Assembly (NCBI GenBank): GCA_038065755.1
Contig: JBBTQJ010000031.1
Coordinates: forward strand, 1 to 59,755
Direction of reading: 5' to 3'
DNA from: JBBTQJ01 sp038065755
GTDB taxonomy: Bacteria > Patescibacteriota > Minisyncoccia > Minisyncoccales > Staskawiczbacteraceae
Length of the DNA: 59,755 nucleotides
This document shows positions 1 to 7,579 of this stretch, one piece after another. Position numbers and translations under genes: made by a program. Numbering within the stretch: position 1 is the stretch's first letter; each line of letters starts with the position of its first letter. The notes beneath the pieces are model-generated. The model was not told the DNA's origin. It searched no databases and worked only from the letters and a program-made list of their open reading frames with translations.

Positions 1-155
1 ACCTGTTGCGTAATAAGATTATAAGCGAAATGAAGCAATTTTGAGCGAAAATTTGGAAAAACGAGGAGGTTTATACAGAGTATAAGCCGACGAGTTTTTA
101 CAAATTTGCAGCCAAAATTGCAAATTGCAGCATAAATCCTTATTATGCAACAGGT
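1..155. repeat. 155-bp imperfect palindrome (MITE-like or long hairpin)
   Basis: The first 16 bases (acctgttgcgtaataa) are the inverse of bases 140-155 (ttattatgcaacaggt) with one mismatch. Imperfect pairing continues inward, for example gcaattttg against caaaattgc and the aaaacgagg/cgacgagttttt parts near the centre. The element therefore folds on itself over its whole length and codes for nothing. Clear terminal inverted repeats and small size fit a non-autonomous mobile element (MITE) or a large hairpin. The left flank is cut off by the window edge, so no target duplication can be examined. Confidence 0.65.
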
Positions 156-162
156 TTAATAA

Positions 163-885
163 ATGAAAGGGATAATATTGCAACCAACTTATTTGCCCTG
201 GCTTGGATATTTTGAAATGATAAATTCATCTGACATTTTTATTATTTTTGACCACGTGCAATTTGAAAGAAAATCCTGGCAAAACAGAAATAAAATAAAA
301 ACAGCTAGCGGCCAAGCTTATTTAACTGTTCCTATTCAGAAGTCGCCGCAAGATACCCCGATTTATAAAATTAAAATATCATATCAGCAAGATCGGCAAG
401 GAAATCCCTTAGAAAAACACTGGAAAACAATATCTTTAGCTTATAAAAAATCTCCTTCTTTTGATAAATATAAGCAGTTTTTTGAAAAAATTTATTATAA
501 AAAATATATTTTATTAAGAGACCTCAATGTAGATTTGATTAAATTGATTTGTGATATTTTAGGCATTAAAACAAGGATTGTTCTTTCTTCAGAGCTTAAT
601 TTAAAAGACGATAATATGGGAAAAACAGAAAAAGTGATTAATTTGTGTAAAAAACAAGGCATTGATATTTTATACGACGCCAAGGGGGCGGAAGAATTTT
701 TAGACAAAAATTTATTTGAAAAAGAAAACATTAAAATAATTTTTCAGAATTTTCAATGTAAAGAATATCCTCAATTATGGGGAAAATTTATTCCTTATCT
801 GTCAACAATAGATTTAATTTTTAATCAAGGAGAAAAATCATTATCAATAATTAAAAGCGGAACAGAGGCTAATCCTCAATGCTAA
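163..885 (+). CDS. WbqC-like family protein
   Basis: The N-terminus (MKGIILQPTYLPWLGYFEMI) has the QPxYxPWxGYF signature of the WbqC-like family, followed by the DxVQFxRKSWQNRNKI segment that also characterises it. Length (240 residues) is normal. Members occur in O-antigen and capsule loci; they are thought to act in sugar modification, but the reaction is not established. The gene starts 8 bp after the terminal palindrome and no Shine-Dalgarno sequence precedes it. rfbF follows after 7 bp, so it probably belongs to the same transcript. Confidence 0.85.
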   Translation: MKGIILQPTYLPWLGYFEMINSSDIFIIFDHVQFERKSWQNRNKIKTASGQAYLTVPIQKSPQDTPIYKIKISYQQDRQGNPLEKHWKTISLAYKKSPSFDKYKQFFEKIYYKKYILLRDLNVDLIKLICDILGIKTRIVLSSELNLKDDNMGKTEKVINLCKKQGIDILYDAKGAEEFLDKNLFEKENIKIIFQNFQCKEYPQLWGKFIPYLSTIDLIFNQGEKSLSIIKSGTEANPQC

Positions 886-892
886 AAAAATT

Positions 893-1675
893 ATGCAAAA
901 CATTAAAACGATCATACTTTGCGGGGGAATGGGCACGCGGCTTAGAGAAGAAACAGAGTTTAAGCCAAAACCCTTGGTAGAGGTGGGCGGAAAGCCTATT
1001 TTGTGGCACATTATGAAAATTTACAGCCACTATGGGTTTAATGATTTTGTGCTGGCTTTGGGGTATAAGGGCAACCAGATAAAAGACTATTTTTTAAAAC
1101 AAAAATATTATACCCACGATTTTTTATTAAAGCCAAACGAGGGCAAAATCACTAATTTTTTTGAAAATAGCGGCCCCCAGGACGATTTTAATATAATATT
1201 TTCTGAAACAGGACTGGAAACTCCTCACGGAGAAAGGATTTTAAGAACGAAAAAACACATTCAAGACGATATTTTTATGGTAACTTATGGGGATGGCGTG
1301 GCAGATATTGATATTAAAAAAATAGTGGAATTTCACAGGGCCCATGGAAAAACAGGAACCATTACCGGGGTCCACCCCATATCAAGATGGGGATTTGTCA
1401 ATGTTGACCAAAACAATATGATTACGAATTTTGCTCAAAAACCCCAGCTTTACGATTATGTTAACGGCGGATTTATGGTGTTTAATAAAGAGTTTTTTAA
1501 TTATTTAAAAGAGGGCGATATGATAGAAGACGGCCTGGAAAGATTGATACAGCAAAAGCAACTGGCGCTTTATAAACACGAAAATTTTTGGTACGGAATG
1601 GATACTTACAGAGATTTTATGATTTTAAATGATCTTTGGGAAAAAGACCCAAAGTGGAAGATATGGCAAAACTAA
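893..1675 (+). CDS. rfbF: Glucose-1-phosphate cytidylyltransferase
   Basis: Makes CDP-glucose from CTP and glucose-1-phosphate, the entry step to CDP-3,6-dideoxyhexoses. The nucleotidyltransferase motif (LCGGMGTRLREETEFKPKPL) and the adjoining VGGKPILWHIMKIYSHYG are typical of RfbF rather than RmlA or GalU, as is the later FWYGMDTYRDF segment. The 260-residue length fits the family. It is followed, after a strong hairpin, by a CDP-glucose 4,6-dehydratase-like gene, and an unmistakable rfbH lies further downstream, which supports the CDP-sugar assignment. Confidence 0.92.
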   Translation: MQNIKTIILCGGMGTRLREETEFKPKPLVEVGGKPILWHIMKIYSHYGFNDFVLALGYKGNQIKDYFLKQKYYTHDFLLKPNEGKITNFFENSGPQDDFNIIFSETGLETPHGERILRTKKHIQDDIFMVTYGDGVADIDIKKIVEFHRAHGKTGTITGVHPISRWGFVNVDQNNMITNFAQKPQLYDYVNGGFMVFNKEFFNYLKEGDMIEDGLERLIQQKQLALYKHENFWYGMDTYRDFMILNDLWEKDPKWKIWQN

Positions 1676-1680
1676 TTTTA

Positions 1681-1730
1681 GCTAGCACGATTTTCTACGA
1701 TCGTAGAAAATTGTGATAGCTCGTTTTTTT
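1681..1730 (+). terminator. Palindromic terminator-like hairpin, copy 1
   Basis: A 30-nt near-perfect palindrome (1686-1715, core ttttctacgatcgtagaaaa), extended by an outer GCTA/TAGC pairing, is followed by tcgttttttt. This is the structure of a strong intrinsic terminator. The same palindrome and the same downstream agctcgtttttt occur again at 16072-16120, so it is also a dispersed repeat. It ends directly at the ATG of the next gene. Confidence 0.75.
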
Positions 1731-2681
1731 ATGATTAGTTTTAAAAATAAGAAAATTTTAATCACCGGCGGAGCGGGATTTATTGGCAGTCATTTGGCAA
1801 ATGAATTGATAAAACAGGGCAATAAAGTTGTTATAATTGACAACCTGTCTTCTGGCAGAAAAGAAGATATAAACAGAAAAGCCAAGTTTTATAAAACAGA
1901 TGTGAGGGATAAGAAAATTTATGAAATTTTTAAAAAAGAAAAACCAAAAATTGTTTTTCATTTGGCTGCCCAGCCACTTGTTGAAGATTGCTATAATAAT
2001 CCGTTTTCGGCAATAGAAACAAATGTGATGGGTACGGTGAATGTTTTGGAAACTTGCAGGAAATTAAGAAACACAGAATCAATCGTTGTGGTTTCTTCTG
2101 ATAAGGCTTATGGCAAGGCAGAAAAATTACCGTATAAAGAAGACTCTCCCCTAAGAGGAGACCATCCTTATGACGTCTCAAAATCAGCGGCTGACCTGAT
2201 AGCCAAGACATATTTTACGACTTACGGTCTGCCGGTTGTTATTACAAGATTCAGCAATGTTTTTGGACCGGGCGACCTTAATTTTTCCAGAATAATTCCC
2301 GGAGCCATAGAGTCAATTATAAAAAATAAAGAATTTTTAATAAGAAGCGACGGCAAAATGATAAGAGAATATACTTATATAAAAGACATAGTTGCAGGCT
2401 GTATAAAATTGGCTCAAAACACAAGCAAAGTAAAAGGCGAGGCGTTTAATTTTGGCTCAAAAAATATATTTTCAGTTATTGAAACAGCAGAAAAAATACA
2501 AGAAGCGTTGGGAATAAAAATTAATTACAAAATATTAAACATTGCCAAAAACGAAATACCAAACCAATATCTTGACTGGACAAAAGCAAATAAAATTTTA
2601 AACTGGCAGCCAGAAACAAATTTTGAACAAGGAATTAAGGAAACATATAACTGGTTTAAAATTAACAAGCTCATTTCATAA
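1731..2681 (+). CDS. rfbG: CDP-glucose 4,6-dehydratase-like SDR
   Basis: Extended short-chain dehydrogenase with an N-terminal NAD-binding motif (ITGGAGFIGSHLAN) and the catalytic YDVSK (YxxxK). Several stretches match CDP-glucose 4,6-dehydratases: HLAAQPLV, ETNVMGTVNVLE, SSDKAYG and RFSNVFGPGD...SRIIPG. That enzyme converts CDP-glucose to CDP-4-keto-6-deoxyglucose. At 316 residues it is shorter than typical RfbG (about 360), so a related 4-epimerase is not excluded. I chose ATG 1731 because an in-frame GTG at 1713 lies inside the terminator hairpin. Position between rfbF and rfbH supports the call. Confidence 0.75.
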   Translation: MISFKNKKILITGGAGFIGSHLANELIKQGNKVVIIDNLSSGRKEDINRKAKFYKTDVRDKKIYEIFKKEKPKIVFHLAAQPLVEDCYNNPFSAIETNVMGTVNVLETCRKLRNTESIVVVSSDKAYGKAEKLPYKEDSPLRGDHPYDVSKSAADLIAKTYFTTYGLPVVITRFSNVFGPGDLNFSRIIPGAIESIIKNKEFLIRSDGKMIREYTYIKDIVAGCIKLAQNTSKVKGEAFNFGSKNIFSVIETAEKIQEALGIKINYKILNIAKNEIPNQYLDWTKANKILNWQPETNFEQGIKETYNWFKINKLIS

Positions 2682-2686
2682 AAAAT

Positions 2687-3436
2687 ATGAAAATTAAATT
2701 TTTAGGAACAAACGGTTGGTTTGACACCAAAACAGGAAATACTATTTGTACCCTTATCGAAACGAAAGATTATTTTATTGTCCTTGATGCTGGCAATGGT
2801 TTTTATAAATTAGACGAATACATTAAAGACGAAAGGCCAATTTATCTTTTTTTGAGTCATTTTCATCTTGATCATATTGTCGGGTTGCACTGTAAAAATA
2901 AATTTAATTTTAAGCAAGGGGTTTCTGTTTATGGGCAAAATGGTGTAAAAGACATTCTTAATAAAATAATCTGCCAGCCTTTCACGGTTCCCTTTAAGCA
3001 CGAATACATGTCTTTTAATATGGAAGTTTATGATTTATCCGAACAAAAAAATAACCCGCCGTTTTTGGCAGATTCAAAATCCCTGTCTCATTGGTCGCCA
3101 TGCATAGGTTTTAGGTTTAAGCTTGAAGATAAGATAGTCAGTTACTGCATTGATACTGCTCCCTGTGAAAATCTGATAAAATTGGCAGAAGACGCTGATT
3201 TGCTTATAACAGAATGTTCATTTAAGATTAACGAATATTATACCCCGCAAATCCATTTGAATCCCGGTCTTGCCGCCGAAACAGCAAAAAAAACGAAAGT
3301 AAAAAATTTAGCCTTGACACACTTTGACGCTTATAGATACAAAACATTGGAACAAAGGAAAGAAGCAGAGGAATTCGCAAAAAACATATTCAAAAACACC
3401 TTTATTGCGATAGACGATATGGAAATTGAAATTTGA
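2687..3436 (+). CDS. MBL-fold metallo-hydrolase (RNase Z / PhnP-like)
   Basis: A 249-residue metallo-beta-lactamase-fold protein. The zinc-binding HxHxDH motif is visible as SHFHLDHIVG (residues about 57-66). Later ligands fit the fold: the His in SLSHWSPCIGFR, Asp in YCIDTAP and His in LALTHFDAYR. The short form lacking a beta-CASP domain resembles RNase Z and PhnP-type phosphodiesterases. The substrate is unknown. In a sugar-nucleotide operon it might cleave a cyclic phosphate or phosphodiester, but that is only inference. It is the last + strand gene before an oppositely oriented Nudix gene. Confidence 0.8.
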   Translation: MKIKFLGTNGWFDTKTGNTICTLIETKDYFIVLDAGNGFYKLDEYIKDERPIYLFLSHFHLDHIVGLHCKNKFNFKQGVSVYGQNGVKDILNKIICQPFTVPFKHEYMSFNMEVYDLSEQKNNPPFLADSKSLSHWSPCIGFRFKLEDKIVSYCIDTAPCENLIKLAEDADLLITECSFKINEYYTPQIHLNPGLAAETAKKTKVKNLALTHFDAYRYKTLEQRKEAEEFAKNIFKNTFIAIDDMEIEI

Positions 3437-3452
3437 AAATTTCATAAAAAAA

Positions 3453-3496
3453 GCGCATGAATTGTTTTCACGCGCATGCGCAGTGTATTGTTTTTT
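3453..3496 (+). terminator. Possible terminator after the MBL-fold gene
   Basis: Gcgcatg (3453-3459) can pair with catgcgc (3475-3481), and the 3' side is followed by a short spacer and a T run ending at 3496. It sits between two convergent genes. A second small hairpin (ttccgc/gcggaa, 3495-3510) follows but lacks a T tract on either strand. Confidence 0.4.
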
Positions 3497-3516
3497 CCGC
3501 GTTGGCGGAATATAGA

Positions 3517-4062
3517 TTAGATATTGGGGTTGTCGGCTAAAAACGCGCCGAGAGCACAGGGAATAATCCTTTCGCGATGGCATTTTACGGTTTTTTCCGG
3601 CAAATTATTCACCGGGAACCACTTGCCCCGCAGTCCTTCTTTTTCTTCAAACACGCAGAGGTATACGACAGAGAGAAACGTCCCCCTGACCTCTGGTTCT
3701 AATTTTGAAGGGTTGATATTGGCAACAAATCTAGTTGAAACAAGATTTGCGCCGAATTCTTTTTCAGATAATCTTCTTAGAACATCTTCAAAACTTTCTC
3801 CCGGCCGCATTATAGAACCGGGGCAGTGCCACTCGCCAGGATAGGCGGTGTCGTCAGGCGAACGTTGAACAAGATAAACTTGAATTTCCATAAGGGTTGT
3901 TGCGTCAATTTCCGGAAGATATCGTTGCAGACGGAGACAAACTGCCTCCACTGCTACGGAAACCGTGAGTTTGGCAAGAGCATTAAAAAACTCTGTGCCG
4001 TAAGGTTGTAAAGGATCAATTTTTTTTAAACCATCAATCAATTCGGGCGTGCCTTGGGCCAT
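3517..4062 (-). CDS. Nudix protein of the GDP-mannose mannosyl hydrolase type
   Basis: A 181-residue Nudix-fold protein. Its Nudix box (residues about 82-104, from PGSIMRPGESFEDVLRR to LSEKEFG) keeps the first E and the R but lacks the usual REUxEE core. The form RLSEKEFG resembles the modified box of GDP-mannose mannosyl hydrolase (Gmm), which hydrolyses GDP-sugars at C1 with inversion. A GDP-hexose substrate is inferred. Unlike its neighbours it is on the minus strand, uses visibly more GC-rich codons, and has both a near-consensus promoter (4109-4136) and a good Shine-Dalgarno sequence (aaggaga) before ATG 4062. These point to an independently expressed, recently acquired gene. Confidence 0.75.
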   Translation of the reverse strand: MAQGTPELIDGLKKIDPLQPYGTEFFNALAKLTVSVAVEAVCLRLQRYLPEIDATTLMEIQVYLVQRSPDDTAYPGEWHCPGSIMRPGESFEDVLRRLSEKEFGANLVSTRFVANINPSKLEPEVRGTFLSVVYLCVFEEKEGLRGKWFPVNNLPEKTVKCHRERIIPCALGAFLADNPNI

Positions 4063-4108
4063 TTATGGTCTCCTTGTGAGATATTGAAATGTCAAACAAC
4101 TATTTAAG

Positions 4109-4136
4109 ATTATATATTATAAATAAAAAATGTCAA
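4109..4136 (-). promoter_or_regulatory. Sigma70-type promoter of the minus-strand Nudix gene
   Basis: Read on the minus strand, TTGACA (4136-4131) is separated by 16 bp from TATAAT (4114-4109). Both hexamers are consensus. The predicted RNA start near 4102 gives a leader of about 40 nt that carries the aaggaga ribosome-binding site. Confidence 0.7.
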
Positions 4137-4172
4137 TAGTATTAAAATTTTTGTTATTAATTTAAAAAATAT

Positions 4173-5684
4173 ATGAAAAATATAAATCAAAGGCCATTGT
4201 TTATTTTTGAAATGGCAAATAATCATCAAGGGAATATTGAACATGGTTTAAGAATTATTAGGGAAATTTACGAAGTCAGTAAAGAATTTCCCTATAACTT
4301 TGCTTTTAAACTGCAAGCCAGAGATATTCCCACATTTATTCACCCTGATTTTCAAAACAGGACCGACTTAAAATATGTAAAAAGGTTTTTAGAAACAAAA
4401 TTAACAGAAGAGCAGTTTAAAATTTTAAAAGACGAAATAGATAAACTGGGTTTTATTTCAATTTGTACCCCTTTTGACGAAAAATCGGTTGACCTGATAG
4501 AACGACTCAATTTTGACATTATTAAAATAGCCAGCTGCTCTTTCACTGATTGGCCGCTGTTGGAAAGAATAGTAAAAACAGAAAAACCCATCATTGCCTC
4601 TACTTCAGGCGTTCCGTTAGAAGGCATAGACAGGGTGGTAAGTTTTTTAAGCCACAGAGAAAAGAAATTTACCTTAATGCATTGCGTTGGCGAATATCCG
4701 ACATTGCTAAAAAGCTTACAGCTAAACCAGATTGATTTATTAAAAAAACGCTACCCCGAAGTGGAAATAGGTTATTCCACCCACGAAGCGCCCGACAACT
4801 TTGATTCAATAAAAATGGCAATTGCAAAAGGTGTAACGGTTTTTGAAAAGCATGTCGGCGTAAAAGCGCCAGAAATTGAGCTTAATGCTTATTCGGCCGC
4901 GCCAGAACAAGTAAAAAATTGGCTGGCTTCAGCCAAAAACGCTTTTGAAAGCTGCGGGGTTTCAGGAAAAAGAGCTGAATTTTCAGAAAAAGAAATGGCC
5001 GATTTAAAGCAGTTTAGAAGAGGAGTTTTTGCAAAACAAATAATACAATCAGGCCAGAAAATTGATTCGGTTAATGTGTTCTTTGCCTGGCCAAGCCAGG
5101 AAAACCAGTTGCTGGCAAACAATATGTCAAAGTATGCCGACTATGCAAGCCAAAAGGACATAAATGAAAAAGAACCAATAATGATTTCTGATATAAAGCA
5201 GTCAAATAAAAGAGAAAAAGTTTATAAAATTGTGGCCCAAACAAGAAAATTATTGGAAGAGGCCAAAATAGCCCTTCCCGATAAACTGGAAATTGAAATT
5301 TCCCATCATTACGGAATAGATGATTTTTATAATCACGGAGCAGTTATTATCACCTGCGTTAACAGGGAATATTGCAAAAAGTTGATTGTTTTATTTCCCG
5401 GCCAAAGCCACCCCTCCCATCTTCACAAGCAAAAAGAAGAAACATTCCAGATTTTATACGGAGACCTTGCAATAAGCCTTGACGGCCAGGAAAAAGAATA
5501 CAAGCCCGGAGAAGTTATTTTGGTCCAGAGGGGAGTGAAGCACGATTTTAAAACAAAAACCGGCGCGATTCTTGAAGAAGTGTCAACTACACATTTTAAG
5601 AGTGATTCTTTTTACGAGGATGAAAAAATAACGGAAAACAAAGACAGAAAAACAAAATTAACCCACTGGCTTAACATAGACTAA
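4173..5684 (+). CDS. NeuB-type nonulosonate synthase with SAF and C-terminal cupin domains
   Basis: Residues 1-250 are a NeuB-type TIM barrel (FEMANNHQGNIEHGLRIIRE, KIASCSFTDWPLLE, GYSTHEAP, FEKHVGV). This family condenses phosphoenolpyruvate with an N-acylhexosamine to make sialic, legionaminic or pseudaminic acids. A SAF (antifreeze-like) region follows at about 285-350 (FRRGVFAKQII). The C-terminal part is a cupin with a complete metal-binding motif 1 near residues 409-430 (HPSHLHKQKEETFQILYG). No CMP-sialate synthetase or NeuC epimerase is present here, so the actual sugar is unknown. The gene follows the divergent Nudix unit, and an SDR gene follows 13 bp downstream. Confidence 0.85.
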   Translation: MKNINQRPLFIFEMANNHQGNIEHGLRIIREIYEVSKEFPYNFAFKLQARDIPTFIHPDFQNRTDLKYVKRFLETKLTEEQFKILKDEIDKLGFISICTPFDEKSVDLIERLNFDIIKIASCSFTDWPLLERIVKTEKPIIASTSGVPLEGIDRVVSFLSHREKKFTLMHCVGEYPTLLKSLQLNQIDLLKKRYPEVEIGYSTHEAPDNFDSIKMAIAKGVTVFEKHVGVKAPEIELNAYSAAPEQVKNWLASAKNAFESCGVSGKRAEFSEKEMADLKQFRRGVFAKQIIQSGQKIDSVNVFFAWPSQENQLLANNMSKYADYASQKDINEKEPIMISDIKQSNKREKVYKIVAQTRKLLEEAKIALPDKLEIEISHHYGIDDFYNHGAVIITCVNREYCKKLIVLFPGQSHPSHLHKQKEETFQILYGDLAISLDGQEKEYKPGEVILVQRGVKHDFKTKTGAILEEVSTTHFKSDSFYEDEKITENKDRKTKLTHWLNID

Positions 5685-5697
5685 ATTTTTTATTTTT

Positions 5698-6576
5698 ATG
5701 CAAAAAAAGATTTTAATAACCGGGGGAGACGGTTTTATAGCCAGAAATATTTTTGAGCAGCTGAATAAGGATTATAATATTATTTTCATTGATATTAAAG
5801 AGATCGATCTTTTAGATTTCTTGAAAGTTTTTAATTATTTGAAAGGCAGTAAGTTTGACGCAATAATACACGCGGCAAACTATGACGCTTCAACAAAATT
5901 TACAATAAATGACCCGGCAAAAGTTTTAGAAAACAATTTAAAAATGTTTTTTAACATTACAAGGTGTAAAGATTATTTTGGCAAAATGATTTACTTTGGC
6001 TCCGGAGCCGAATTTGGCCGTGAAAATTGGAGGCCCAAAATGAAAGAAACAGATTTTGATAAAAATGTTCCCCAAGACCAGTATGGTTTTTCAAAATATA
6101 TAATGACAAAATATGCCCAGGCAAATGAGGGCGTGCGCAATTTAAGGCTTTTTGGAGTTTTTGGCAAATACGAAGATTTCAGATATCGTTTTATTTCAAA
6201 TACCTGTTGCCGGGCGGTTATAAACATGCCTATTATTATCAATCAAAATACGCATTTTGATTATTTGCATATTGACGACTTGGCAAGGGTTGTTAAATGG
6301 TTTATTGATAACGAACCAAAAAACAAAGTTTATAATGTCTGCCCGGGACAAGTTTATGATTTAAAAACCATAGCAGAAAAAATTATTAAAATATCGGGTA
6401 AAGATTTAAATATAGAAATTAAAGAAAAAAAGCTTGGAAGAGAATACAGCGGAGACAATGCATTGTTAACGAATGAGCTGACCTGGTTTAAATTTAGTTC
6501 TACAAATGATAAAATCAGAGAATTGTATAATTGGTACGATTTAAATAAGGGTTTAATTAAAAAAGAAGAATTATGA
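5698..6576 (+). CDS. NAD(P)-dependent SDR (sugar epimerase/reductase)
   Basis: A 292-residue extended SDR with ITGGDGFIARN at the N-terminus and YGFSK as the catalytic YxxxK, in the order seen in sugar-nucleotide epimerases, dehydratases and GDP-fucose synthase-like reductases. FGSGAEFGR precedes the active site. Given the CDP-sugar genes, it could be the final 4-keto reductase (an abequose/paratose synthase or YerF role), but sequence alone does not settle this. Its stop overlaps the next start by 4 nt (ATGA), indicating translational coupling to the radical SAM gene. Confidence 0.75.
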   Translation: MQKKILITGGDGFIARNIFEQLNKDYNIIFIDIKEIDLLDFLKVFNYLKGSKFDAIIHAANYDASTKFTINDPAKVLENNLKMFFNITRCKDYFGKMIYFGSGAEFGRENWRPKMKETDFDKNVPQDQYGFSKYIMTKYAQANEGVRNLRLFGVFGKYEDFRYRFISNTCCRAVINMPIIINQNTHFDYLHIDDLARVVKWFIDNEPKNKVYNVCPGQVYDLKTIAEKIIKISGKDLNIEIKEKKLGREYSGDNALLTNELTWFKFSSTNDKIRELYNWYDLNKGLIKKEEL

Positions 6577-7574
6577 AGAAAACAAAAGCAAAATTAATAT
6601 CCCAGGTATCTCAGGAAAGACTAGAACTGGGCAAACACATTCCTTTTTTAACTCCGCTTGTAGTTTATGTAGAGCCGTCGGGATACTGTAATTTAAAATG
6701 CAGGTTTTGCATTCAAAAAACAAATGGAAAAATGTTAAAAAAAGACTTAATGTCAAAAGCTCTTTTTCTAAAAATGATTGACGACATAGCCGAGTTTCCT
6801 GAAAAAATAAAACTTTTGCGTGTTTGCGGAAATGGAGATCCATTAATAAACAGGGATATTATAAAAATGCTACAATACGCAAAAAAGAAAAAGGTTGCAG
6901 AAAAAATAGAACTGATTACCAATGGCATCATGCTTAATGAAAATTTAATTGAAAATTTGCCGAAATTTTTAAACAGATTGGTTATTTCCATAGAAGGGCT
7001 GTCTTCAGAAGATTATTGGCAGACCTCTATGGCAAAAATAAATTTTGATAATTTATTAAACAACATCAGCAGCTTAAATTTAAAAAAAGGCAAATGCGCT
7101 CTTCATATTAAAATTCACAACAAAGCGGTTTTTTCTGAAAATAAAAAGAAAAAATTTTTAGAGATATTTGACGACAAATGCGACCAAATTTACATTGAAA
7201 ATTTGGTTCCTATGTGGCCCCAACTTGATACAGATTATTTTGTTGACGAATTCAGGTGGGGAGGAGGAAAGGTTATAAAAAGGCAGGTTTGCGCGCAGAT
7301 ATTTAAAGGCGTACAGGTTCAGGCGGACGGAGATGTCGTTCCTTGCTGTGTTGACTGGAAAAGAATAAATATATTGGGAAACATTAATAAAAACTCTCTT
7401 TCTGAAATTTGGAAAGGTGAAAAGTTGAAAGAATTACAGATTAAACACTTGACGGGCAATAAAGGTAAAGTTGAACCATGCAAAGATTGTACTATGAACG
7501 ATTATTGTGAATTTGACAACATTGACCAATATACAGAAGAATGCATAAAACGTTTATGCGGTAAAATGTTATAA
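6573..7574 (+). CDS. Radical SAM / SPASM protein (1 of 5)
   Basis: The radical SAM cluster motif CxxxCxxC is at residues 39-46 (GYCNLKCRFC), followed by GNGDPL, the SAM-binding glycine-rich turn. The C-terminus has a SPASM-type auxiliary cluster region: VCAQIFKGVQVQADGDVVPC, then CKDCTMNDYC near 305-314. SPASM enzymes modify peptides, sugars or other small substrates by radical chemistry. It is clearly related to the enzyme at 13362-14381. The substrate is unknown; the operon context suggests a sugar or a carrier-bound intermediate. Confidence 0.85.
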   Translation: MKKTKAKLISQVSQERLELGKHIPFLTPLVVYVEPSGYCNLKCRFCIQKTNGKMLKKDLMSKALFLKMIDDIAEFPEKIKLLRVCGNGDPLINRDIIKMLQYAKKKKVAEKIELITNGIMLNENLIENLPKFLNRLVISIEGLSSEDYWQTSMAKINFDNLLNNISSLNLKKGKCALHIKIHNKAVFSENKKKKFLEIFDDKCDQIYIENLVPMWPQLDTDYFVDEFRWGGGKVIKRQVCAQIFKGVQVQADGDVVPCCVDWKRINILGNINKNSLSEIWKGEKLKELQIKHLTGNKGKVEPCKDCTMNDYCEFDNIDQYTEECIKRLCGKML

Positions 7575-7579
7575 AAAAT

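Noticed and set aside
1713..1730. Upstream GTG start for the rfbG-like gene
   Set aside because: It lies inside the terminator hairpin; ATG 1731 directly after the T run gives the normal family N-terminus.
1930..2211. Minus-strand coding regions within the main genes (also 44260-44694, 40564-40953, 25840-26202)
   Set aside because: They are antisense to clearly recognised domains, show no family pattern and no promoter or ribosome site.
4173..5684. Complete sialic or legionaminic acid pathway
   Set aside because: Only the NeuB-type synthase is present; NeuA and NeuC equivalents are missing.
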